Source of the DNA: an uncultured Christensenella sp.
GTDB lineage: Bacteria > Bacillota > Clostridia > Christensenellales > Borkfalkiaceae
Assembly (NCBI GenBank): GCA_905203015.1
Contig: CAJKUC010000018.1
Coordinates: forward strand, 1-32,632
Direction: 5' to 3'
DNA: 32,632 nt
Of this stretch, positions 26,847 to 32,632 are shown piece after piece. Below the pieces are notes generated by a model that was given only the letters and a program-made list of their open reading frames with translations, had not been told where the DNA came from and made no database searches. The position numbers and the translations under genes are program-made. Within the stretch, counting starts at the first letter, position 1. The number at the start of each line of letters is the position of its first letter.

Positions 26847-27086
26847 ATCGTTCTTCCTGTAATTTCTTGCGCTGTATATTAAAATTCATTATTTTTATTA
26901 TACAATACTTGTTTATCGGAATAAAGCACTTTTTTATTTTTTTATAGCATTTTTTGCTTGCCTGCAGAGTTCGGAAAAACAAAAACAATGTTTTATTCTA
27001 CAGAAAAACGATGTTGATTTTCCAAAAACGAAACGAGAACGCAGGGGAAAGTCTGCGGTCTCTTTTCTGCTTAATCACCTAACCCG
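26847..27086 (-). promoter_or_regulatory. AT-rich upstream region of the rhamnosidase gene
   Basis: A 240-bp gap with no convincing coding frame. A TATAAT box lies on the minus strand at 26897-26902, but the -35 position is poor, which suits an activator-dependent promoter. Further upstream are direct repeats AAAAACAATGTT (26981-26992) and AAAAACGATGTT (27004-27015) with a 23-bp period, and another AAAAACG at 27024. Two-turn spacing of this kind is common for AraC-type operators. Confidence 0.4.
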
Positions 27087-27344
27087 TCAATTTTTTCTGA
27101 AATAGAACGTTGCCTTTCCTTTGCCCTCTCTTCCGATAACGCCTTCGCCAATCAAAGTTTTCAGCGAATTTTCGACAGACGTTTTGCCGACGGACGGCAC
27201 AAGTTCCATTATATCGCTCTTCGTAAACTTACCGATTGTATTGTTTACGGCATTTCTCACTAAATCAATCGCCGAAGTTTTACCCTCCGCCAAAGTTACT
27301 CTTTCCTCGAAATCTCTGTAAGCGGTATTAAAAAGGCTGCACCG
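27087..27344 (-). pseudogene. C-terminal remnant of a Fic-family-type protein
   Basis: The open frame runs from a stop at 27345 to the stop at 27087 without an ATG or ribosome site at its start (only a TTG at 27293). The translated part reads NTAYRDFEERVTLAEGKTSA then KFTKSDIMELVPSVGKTSVE and ends GKATFYFRKN. This resembles the winged-helix tail found at the end of many Bacillota Fic proteins; the Fic catalytic domain with its HPFxxGNGR motif is missing. The gene appears to have lost its 5' part when the neighbouring toxin island was joined here. The family call is from memory of such tails; the truncation is what the sequence shows. Confidence 0.55.
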
Positions 27345-27378
27345 TTATTGCAAAAAAGAATAACGGACAGCCCTTTTT
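27330..27378. terminator. Bidirectional intrinsic terminator
   Basis: Arms 27330-27349 and 27359-27378 pair over nearly 20 bp, with a perfect CCGTTATT/AATAACGG core and a small mismatch in the GGCTG region, loop 9 nt. A five-base T-run follows the hairpin on each strand. On the minus strand it ends transcription of the toxin island just before the Fic remnant. Confidence 0.8.
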
Positions 27379-27540
27379 ATGTATCCATTCATTTCAGAAA
27401 TATAGGTACCATTTTTTATTACATATTTGGCACCTTCAGCATATTCTTTTGCTGTTGAATGTAATCCATCAAACTCGTTTCCATGCTTACCAAAATGCGA
27501 TGTTAAACATCCGAAAAATAATGAACAATCAAATCGGTTA
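27345..27540 (-). pseudogene. Orphan toxin-tip remnant
   Basis: Immediately after the stop of the probable immunity gene there is a frame of about 65 codons containing FFGCLTSHFGKHGNEFDGLH and STAKEYAEGAKYVIKNGTYI. The H-F-x-K-H-G-x-E plus A-x-E-Y pattern resembles RNase-type toxin tips of polymorphic toxins (BECR-like fold). It has no start codon, no RHS core and a truncated end that runs into the terminator (RAVRYSFLQ). A longer frame back to 27719 exists, but its first part only mirrors the immunity gene. I read it as a relic of an older fourth cassette. Confidence 0.5.
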
Positions 27541-28164
27541 CTGAGTTTCTGCTGAAAATATTGTTTTCTTCTTTTCAGCAGTAATCGCCATAATTTTAAT
27601 ATCCGAATACGCATTCGTATACATGGCATAATTCCCGTCTTTTCCAAATTCCTCCTCAAACTCACTGTATGGACATGTGTTTCTGATTTCGATTGCGCAT
27701 TCTGCCGAACTAATAACATTTTTATAGTCTATCTTTGACCGATCTGCAACCAGCGGGTTTTCCAGGAAATCGACAACACCGTCATAACCGTATTCGCTGC
27801 TATCAAATAAAATATACTCTTTTCCACAGTTCACACAACGAACCATTACTATATCACGAGTTTCAGCCATAAAATCGTTGTATTGTTGCTTTGTGAGTTT
27901 TATCTTCTTTTTCCCTATTCCCAAAAAAGATTTTGAACACATCCAAAAATTTCCGTCTTTATCATGATAAAAATCTCCGTTATATATTTTACACAATTCA
28001 TCTGCCCATTTTTTTCTTTTTCGCTCTTCTGTAGTAACCTTTTTTTTAAAAAAATCAAACTTGCAGCATCCGCAAGAACATTTTACATTAAATGAAACTT
28101 TTTCTGCTTTTTGTTTTACGTCATAAGCGACATTTTTAAGATATTCCGGTAAAATACTGTTCAT
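27538..28164 (-). CDS. Putative immunity protein with Cys-rich and zinc-ribbon-like motifs
   Basis: A 208-residue cytoplasmic protein. The start at 28164 is chosen because AAAGGAG precedes it; an upstream in-frame start at 28212 overlaps the toxin gene. Features are KCSCGCCKFDFFKK near residue 29 and VRCVNCGKEYILFDSSEYGYDG near 108-129, two cysteine clusters that could hold zinc. The gene begins 11 bp after the stop of the RHS toxin unit upstream and is notably AT-rich, with many AAA and TTT codons. Position directly after a toxin tip, size and composition all suggest the cognate immunity protein. No immunity family is recognised by name. Confidence 0.6.
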   Translation of the reverse strand: MNSILPEYLKNVAYDVKQKAEKVSFNVKCSCGCCKFDFFKKKVTTEERKRKKWADELCKIYNGDFYHDKDGNFWMCSKSFLGIGKKKIKLTKQQYNDFMAETRDIVMVRCVNCGKEYILFDSSEYGYDGVVDFLENPLVADRSKIDYKNVISSAECAIEIRNTCPYSEFEEEFGKDGNYAMYTNAYSDIKIMAITAEKKKTIFSAETQ

Positions 28165-28174
28165 TTTATCTCCT

Positions 28175-29557
28175 TTAAAATAAATGCCTACCAATCCAAG
28201 CCGCCCAATCAATTATTTTTTTACGAACACCCGGATTATACTGTATTATTGCATCCAATTTTTTCGCCATTTGAGCATGAGTTTGCGATTTACTCGTTAC
28301 TTCGACAATTAAATCTCTGCCCCATCTCGCCTTTCCCATTACATCAGGCATTTTTCTTCCAACCATGCCTGCTTTATTTAGGCTTCTATCGAGAGTTATC
28401 TGTGAGTATCGGCCAACTTGCATTGCCATTTTACCAGCAGATACATTGCTTGCAAAACGATGGAAAAAAGTACCGGTTTTTTGTGCCGACCCAACTATCT
28501 TAACCGCACCAGTAGCAATATTGATTCCTGCGGTTAATGCCCCTATTGCGCCACCAATGAGTGCTCCGGACATAAAGCCAGTAGATGCACCTTCAATAAA
28601 ACCGCTAAAAAAGCCATCCCCGCTGACGACTGAAGAAATTCCTCCAATAACGCCGCCAATAACAGCACTGCTAACAGCCCCCGTTATTGCGCCATAAAAC
28701 GCCGACCCTAGAATTACGCCTGCAGCACCGCCAGTTAAAGCGGTTGCCACCCCTAAGCCAACTATGATAATTGCCCCAATCAGCCAATGCCACCACTTAT
28801 TGCCGTTCGGATCTACCGCCATAACGGGGTTATTTCCGCAATAGGCATACAGATTCAAACCGTTGATCGTTTCCGGATCAAGATATTCTATGCCGTCTAT
28901 CGTCATAAATCTTCCGACTTCCGGATCGTAATATCTCGTTTTCAGGTAATACAGTTTTGTTTCGACGTCGTAATAATAGCCTCTGTATCGGAAAGGATTC
29001 AGGTTGCCGATATGATTTGCGTCGGCGATCTCCGCTCCATCGTTATTCACTACAACGCACGTTCCCCATGCGTCATACAGGTATCTCGCCACCACCGCGC
29101 CGCTTGCGTTCATCAGCGCGATTACGTTCCCCTGCGCGTCCTTTCTGTATACGTACGTCTCTCCGCCGTACGTTACTCCGAATACTCCGCTGTGATCGTA
29201 GATATATTCCAATCCGTTGCTCTGTTTTATCAGGTTCCCGTTGCTGTCGTACGTAAATGAAATTCCGTCTTTCGCGATTCTTCTGCCCTGCCCGTCGTAC
29301 GCGAACGTATGTCCGCCGTAACTTACAAGATTTCTGCCTTTCTCCCACTTCGCCGCTTTTCCGCGATACGTCGTAGGGTTCCCCATTACGTCGTAAACGA
29401 AATCCGCTCCGCCGTACGATACAAGGCGATCTCCCTCATACACGTACACCGTGTCTTTGGAATCTTCCTCTTCAAGCAGCAGACCTTCTTTCAACGATAC
29501 TTTTGAGAATTCCCGCTTCTTTACGATATTTCCGTTATCCCAGTATACTGCAATACT
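28175..29557 (-). CDS. RHS core fragment with nuclease-like toxin tip (5' truncated)
   Basis: The open frame starts directly after the TAG of the preceding immunity gene (29558) and enters mid-RHS (YWDNGNIVKKREF); the only starts are unsupported, such as a TTG at 29494. Numbered from that TTG, YD-type repeats fill 15-165, the RHS-associated core signature RYRGYYYDVETKLYYLKTRY is at 169-188 and NLYAYCGNNPVM at 214-225, a Gly-rich hydrophobic stretch is at 236-330, and the tip is about 340-439. The tip has MPDVMGKARWGRDLIVEVTS, with Asp384, Glu398 and Lys402 as a possible PD-(D/E)XK-like set, and ends in a Trp-rich helix. Probably an orphan cassette, expressed only if read through or recombined into a full RHS gene. 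Confidence 0.8.
   Translation of the reverse strand, partial: SIAVYWDNGNIVKKREFSKVSLKEGLLLEEEDSKDTVYVYEGDRLVSYGGADFVYDVMGNPTTYRGKAAKWEKGRNLVSYGGHTFAYDGQGRRIAKDGISFTYDSNGNLIKQSNGLEYIYDHSGVFGVTYGGETYVYRKDAQGNVIALMNASGAVVARYLYDAWGTCVVVNNDGAEIADANHIGNLNPFRYRGYYYDVETKLYYLKTRYYDPEVGRFMTIDGIEYLDPETINGLNLYAYCGNNPVMAVDPNGNKWWHWLIGAIIIVGLGVATALTGGAAGVILGSAFYGAITGAVSSAVIGGVIGGISSVVSGDGFFSGFIEGASTGFMSGALIGGAIGALTAGINIATGAVKIVGSAQKTGTFFHRFASNVSAGKMAMQVGRYSQITLDRSLNKAGMVGRKMPDVMGKARWGRDLIVEVTSKSQTHAQMAKKLDAIIQYNPGVRKKIIDWAAWIGRHLF
28869..28951. repeat. 83-bp RHS-core repeat, copy 1
   Basis: Identical base for base to 30521-30603. It encodes the end of the RHS core from YLKTRYYDPEVGRFM to EYLDPET. A diverging third copy begins at the right window edge. 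Such runs are natural sites for homologous exchange of toxin tips. Confidence 0.9.
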
Positions 29558-29908
29558 CTATATGTTCTTTAGAGCTTCCCAACAACGATTATCTTTCTCA
29601 TAAATCTTTTGCAAATATTTTTTAGGCAATCGAATATGAGAAAGCCCACTCAACGCAATTTTATTTTCTATAAGAAATTCCAAAATGCTTTCCGGAAAAA
29701 AATCAACTAACTGTGAGTCTTTAAATTTTTCAGCCACTGCACTAACTATCATATCCCATGCCACTTTAAGCCTACTATCAGGCAACTCGCTTGGGCACAA
29801 TTTTAAAAGAAGTTTAACATCAAAATTATCTTCAATCAGTAATTCGTCTTGACAAAAAACATCTTTATTTGTATTAGCCACCAAATCCACATACTCAGTA
29901 AGAGTCAT
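29558..29908 (-). CDS. Putative immunity protein
   Basis: A 116-residue soluble acidic protein when started at 29908, where GAGGAAAG lies 5 bases upstream; an ATG at 29923 also exists and would overlap the toxin's stop. The sequence begins MTLTEYVDLVANTNKDVFCQ and contains LLLKLCPSELPDSRLKVAWD. It is mostly helical in character, without membrane segments. I recognise no family. Strong AT bias and the position directly after a toxin tip support an immunity role for the upstream RHS unit. Confidence 0.6.
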   Translation of the reverse strand: MTLTEYVDLVANTNKDVFCQDELLIEDNFDVKLLLKLCPSELPDSRLKVAWDMIVSAVAEKFKDSQLVDFFPESILEFLIENKIALSGLSHIRLPKKYLQKIYEKDNRCWEALKNI

Positions 29909-29919
29909 ATTTTCTTTCC

Positions 29920-31560
29920 TCATTTAAACAGTTTTAGAATTTGATCCCAAAGATTTTTCAAGGCTTTACGTTGTTGTGCTTTTAGCCCTTTTTCGCCTTT
30001 TAAAGGATTTCCATCAGTTCCAATCCTAATATCAGTCCCATCGGTACCCTTGAAATGGAAATGTTCAGGATCATGATCGTTAGAATACTTTTCTCCCCAA
30101 TAGCCATTACTCTTCCCTGTTCTAGAGAACATAAGTCCCAGTCCGCTAAGAGCAGCGATTCCCGCTATAATAGCCTGTGCGCTCGTCAAACTTACAGCAG
30201 CCGCTCCACTTTCAGCAAGAGCCAAACTTCCAAAACCAAGAGATGCGCCCAAGAAAGAACCTATCTCCGGCAATGCATATATCAAAACCGCCGTCAATCC
30301 ACCGATTATGCCACCTTTGAAAGAGCCCTTTGCTATTGTTTTCACCAATCCCCAGCCTCTTTCACCATTTTTGTAGCCCTTTACACCAGCAATAGTTCCA
30401 CCTATAACAACGCCTGCAACAAGCGTTATTAAGAAAATAGTAAGAAAGGCTTTTCCTTCGGGATCGATATTCATTACGGGGTTATTTCCGCAATAAGCAT
30501 ACAGATTCAAGCCGTTGATTGTTTCCGGATCAAGATATTCTATGCCGTCTATCGTCATAAATCTTCCGACTTCCGGATCGTAATATCTCGTTTTCAGGTA
30601 ATATAACGACGTTTCCGTATCATAATAGTATCCGCGGTAACGAATCGGGTTCTTTTCGGCTATGCCGCCCTCGTTCACCTTTACTATACATTCACCAAAC
30701 GCCGTGTAACTATACTTACCTACCAACGTTCCGTTGTCGCTGTAAATCTCCGTTACGTCGCCGAATACGTTTTTGCGATACAAATAATTTTTATTGCCTG
30801 TTCTGAACCCTATTATTCCGTCTGAACCGTAAACAAAATCTATCTTTTCGCTTCCTGTAACTTCGCGTAACAATTTCCCGTTTTCATATACGTAATTCGT
30901 CGTTATTCCGCCCGCTGTTTTCGATATGCGTTCACCAAACTCGTCATATGTAAACGTAACCGTATTTGTCCCGTCGGTTATACTCTTGAGTTGTCTGCCT
31001 TTTTCCCACTCGCACGGCATATTGCGATACGTTGTGGGATTCCCCAGATTATCGTACGCAAACTCTTCCGAACCGTAGTTCATCAACCGATCCGTTCCGT
31101 CTTTATAGCGATAATTTGTTATCGTTCCGTTTTGTATTTTTGTCTGAATATTTCCGTTCTCGTCATAAGTATAACAAATTTCTCTGTTTTTGTCAACGTC
31201 TTTTTCGGAGATAAGTCTGCCGATTTTGTCGTATGCATACTTATAATGCTGTTTCCCGTTTTCGTTTACAGATACGATATTTCCCATACCGTCATAGGTA
31301 TAAATTACTTTTCCGTCCGAAACTCCGTTTTTGCTGTAATATATCGTATTCACGCGGTTTGTCGCATGGTCTCCTTGCTTGTAGTATCCAAAACGTTTTG
31401 TATACGTTTGTCCTCCAAGCGTTTGCATTACCCTTGCGCTTCTGCCGTTCTTGTCTTGCTCGTAATTTTCGGCAAAGGCTCCAATTGTCAACCCGGCAAG
31501 AGTGCGTATGGTTCTAATTATAGCAAAAGGTCGTAGGACTTCTCCTACGACCTTTTGCAT
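29920..31560 (-). CDS. RHS protein fragment with H-x-H toxin tip (5' truncated)
   Basis: A 546-codon frame. RHS/YD repeats begin about residue 30 (AFAENYEQDKNGRSARVMQT) and run to 300; the core signature RYRGYYYDTETSLYYLKTRY is at 307-326 and NLYAYCGNNPVM at 352-363. Hydrophobic Gly-rich segments occupy 370-470, and the tip is 481-546: GYWGEKYSNDHDPEHFHFKG then DIRIGTDGNPLKGEKGLKAQ. The His500/His502 pair with nearby acids suggests a metal or catalytic site; I recognise it only as a recurring RHS tip. The first 20 codons lie in a perfect hairpin and the ATG has no ribosome site, so this is probably a truncated cassette and not an independent gene. Confidence 0.8.
   Translation of the reverse strand: MQKVVGEVLRPFAIIRTIRTLAGLTIGAFAENYEQDKNGRSARVMQTLGGQTYTKRFGYYKQGDHATNRVNTIYYSKNGVSDGKVIYTYDGMGNIVSVNENGKQHYKYAYDKIGRLISEKDVDKNREICYTYDENGNIQTKIQNGTITNYRYKDGTDRLMNYGSEEFAYDNLGNPTTYRNMPCEWEKGRQLKSITDGTNTVTFTYDEFGERISKTAGGITTNYVYENGKLLREVTGSEKIDFVYGSDGIIGFRTGNKNYLYRKNVFGDVTEIYSDNGTLVGKYSYTAFGECIVKVNEGGIAEKNPIRYRGYYYDTETSLYYLKTRYYDPEVGRFMTIDGIEYLDPETINGLNLYAYCGNNPVMNIDPEGKAFLTIFLITLVAGVVIGGTIAGVKGYKNGERGWGLVKTIAKGSFKGGIIGGLTAVLIYALPEIGSFLGASLGFGSLALAESGAAAVSLTSAQAIIAGIAALSGLGLMFSRTGKSNGYWGEKYSNDHDPEHFHFKGTDGTDIRIGTDGNPLKGEKGLKAQQRKALKNLWDQILKLFK
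30521..30603. repeat. 83-bp RHS-core repeat, copy 2
   Basis: Identical to 28869-28951, within the RHS core of the second cassette. The flanks diverge at once on both sides at scattered third-codon positions, then completely beyond the core where the tips begin. Confidence 0.9.
31523..31558. terminator. Perfect 16-bp hairpin, probable bidirectional terminator
   Basis: GCAAAAGGTCGTAGGA (31523-31538) pairs perfectly with 31543-31558 across a 4-base loop. The GC-rich stem core is followed by TTTT inside the outer arm on both strands. It lies 12 bp after the stop of the membrane immunity gene and separates the first cassette from the truncated second one. Confidence 0.7.
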
Positions 31561-31570
31561 TACATATACA

Positions 31571-31936
31571 TCATATAACCAATAACACTATTTGTAAAAC
31601 AATATTTATTCCTTGCAAAATCAAAGTAGTCAAATTTAATCTTTTATATGCTTTTTCTTTTTTTAATAAGAAAAGAGATGTCGAAAAAAACTCGGGTCTA
31701 GCATGCATCGCCGCCGACTGTGCTTTTTTATAGTACCAATCGAATAATTTCTCAATATGAAAAACCATTAATATACCACTAAGCACGCAAATCCCTATTG
31801 AGAAAAATGCAAAACCTGTTAAATAGTTATCTTGAGGCACAAATTTTATTATACAAAAAATTGCCAATAATAAACTTATAATCTCAAACACACCGACAAC
31901 AAGCCAATACATTAATGTTTTTTTCTTATCAGTCAT
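31571..31936 (-). CDS. Putative membrane immunity protein
   Basis: A 121-residue protein with hydrophobic segments at about 9-30 (LMYWLVVGVFEIISLLLAIF), 39-59 (LTGFAFFSIGICVLSGILMV) and 103-121 (LTTLILQGINIVLQIVLLVI), so three membrane helices are likely. GAGGAGG lies 10 bases before the ATG, and the ATG overlaps the stop of the upstream RHS tip by 8 bp, a tight toxin-immunity coupling. A membrane-bound immunity protein would fit a tip that acts at the membrane. No family recognised. Confidence 0.62.
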   Translation of the reverse strand: MTDKKKTLMYWLVVGVFEIISLLLAIFCIIKFVPQDNYLTGFAFFSIGICVLSGILMVFHIEKLFDWYYKKAQSAAMHARPEFFSTSLFLLKKEKAYKRLNLTTLILQGINIVLQIVLLVI

Positions 31937-32632
31937 TAAAAAGATTACCTCCTCTTTTCCCTATCATATTTAAAATAGCTCTTGATATTCCTGGTGCTAA
32001 ATTGGGTAAAAATTTATACCAACTTGATGCAAAGCCAGTCAAGGTCGCCCTTAATAAGTTAGCCCCATCAACTCTAGCAGCGTCAAAAAATGTCGTAAAT
32101 GTAAACCCATTTGATCTATACACGGCATTACTTAAGAATTGACCAAACCCAAATGCAAGGCCTGCCGCTAATCCACCAACTAAGCCATTGAATAAAATTT
32201 CCCCTATTGATTTTTGTTCAATTGATGATGTTGCAACATTAGCCGCTAAACCTATGCCAAATGCACCAGCTAAACCACCTAACCCTGGAACAAAGGCTGC
32301 TCCTGCAAAAGCTGCGCCTGCCAATCCACCAATAAGGACTGTTCCTATGTTTATATTATCAAAGAAGCCATTACCGTTTATTACATTAGTAACACCTTGA
32401 CTTACAACACTGGCTGTTGCACCTATTGCAAAACCCACACCCATAGCAACAAGGGATGCCCCTCTAGTTACAATAGCTGAAGCGACAACAACAGCAACCA
32501 GTGCGACAACAGCCACAGCACCGAGCAACCAATGCCACCACGCATTACCGTTTTCATCTACCCGCATTACTGGATTGTTTCCGCAATAAGCGTAGAGATT
32601 TAAGCCGTTTATGGTTTCGGGATCTATGTAAG
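31929..32632 (-). CDS. RHS protein C-terminus with hydrophobic toxin tip (5' part beyond window)
   Basis: The frame is open to the right edge and starts in the RHS core end (YIDPETINGLNLYAYCGNNP). After VDENGNAWWHW comes a long Ala/Gly-rich hydrophobic region (LLGAVAVVALVAVVVASAIV and several G-rich helices) and a tip region from about FTFTTFFDAARVDGAN to GKRGGNLFND. No nuclease or deaminase motif is visible; the hydrophobic character and the membrane partner downstream make a membrane-active tip possible, but this is inference. It is the first cassette in transcription order and may belong to a full-length RHS gene. Confidence 0.82.
   Translation of the reverse strand, partial: YIDPETINGLNLYAYCGNNPVMRVDENGNAWWHWLLGAVAVVALVAVVVASAIVTRGASLVAMGVGFAIGATASVVSQGVTNVINGNGFFDNINIGTVLIGGLAGAAFAGAAFVPGLGGLAGAFGIGLAANVATSSIEQKSIGEILFNGLVGGLAAGLAFGFGQFLSNAVYRSNGFTFTTFFDAARVDGANLLRATLTGFASSWYKFLPNLAPGISRAILNMIGKRGGNLFND

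Noticed and set aside
27042..27062. CGCAG/CTGCG stem downstream of the Fic remnant
   Set aside because: Only a 5-bp stem with no T-run on the minus strand; too weak to call a terminator.
27541..27719. N-terminal extension of the toxin-tip remnant frame
   Set aside because: This part overlaps the immunity gene in another frame and has the composition of an off-frame readout; only the part after the immunity stop looks like real protein.
1..32632. CRISPR arrays, tRNA or rRNA genes, insertion sequences
   Set aside because: No regularly spaced repeats, no cloverleaf-like or ribosomal sequence, and no transposase or terminal inverted repeats were seen. The repeats present are coding repeats in the LRR and RHS genes.

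Overview
The window looks like a chromosomal segment of an anaerobic, gut-type Gram-positive Bacillota, probably of class Clostridia. The reasons are several lipoproteins with lipobox signals, no outer-membrane components, LplB/LplC-type sugar ABC permeases without a local ATPase, BspA-like LRR (LRR_5) surface proteins with a W-H-Y...W ending, and RHS proteins with Bacillota-type toxin tips. A placement near Christensenellales/Borkfalkiaceae is a guess from the style of these surface proteins.

Positions 1 to 23596 hold one long minus-strand gene series with short gaps or overlaps almost throughout. It reads, in transcription order: solute-binding lipoprotein, two sugar ABC permeases, a large secreted Ig-like protein, a DUF4838 lipoprotein, a BIG2 lipoprotein, an LRR lipoprotein with three repeat modules, a small InlB-repeat lipoprotein, a 47-codon small ORF, a secreted LRR protein with two repeat modules, a second LRR lipoprotein, a cytosolic beta-helix (GH28-like) enzyme, a GH95-like enzyme, a GH112 galactosyl-hexosamine phosphorylase, L-fucose mutarotase (fucU) and L-fucose isomerase (fucI, cut by the window edge). 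The enzymes have no signal peptides. The simplest model is import of fucosylated beta-galactosyl-hexosamine oligosaccharides, as found in mucin or blood-group glycans. Fucose would be released inside the cell, the Gal-HexNAc core split by phosphorolysis, and fucose passed to the mutarotase and isomerase. A kinase and aldolase would be expected beyond the left edge.

A divergent AraC-family regulator (23862-24683) faces the transporter operon. It has a near-consensus promoter placed so close to its ATG that the message should be leaderless; the binding-protein gene has its own good promoter in the same gap. A single convergent gene follows, a cytosolic GH78 alpha-L-rhamnosidase (24699-26846), with a separate AT-rich upstream region.

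From 27087 to the right edge the content changes. A decayed 3' end of a Fic-type gene and a strong bidirectional terminator mark the boundary of a polymorphic-toxin island. The island holds three RHS-core/toxin-tip units in tandem, each followed by a probable immunity gene (tips ending at 31929, 29920 and 28175), plus a small orphan toxin-tip remnant at 27345. The second and third RHS cores are 5'-truncated; they share an 83-bp identical segment, and the tips and immunity genes are visibly more AT-rich than the cores. This is the layout expected of a tip-displacement array built by recombination at the conserved RHS core.
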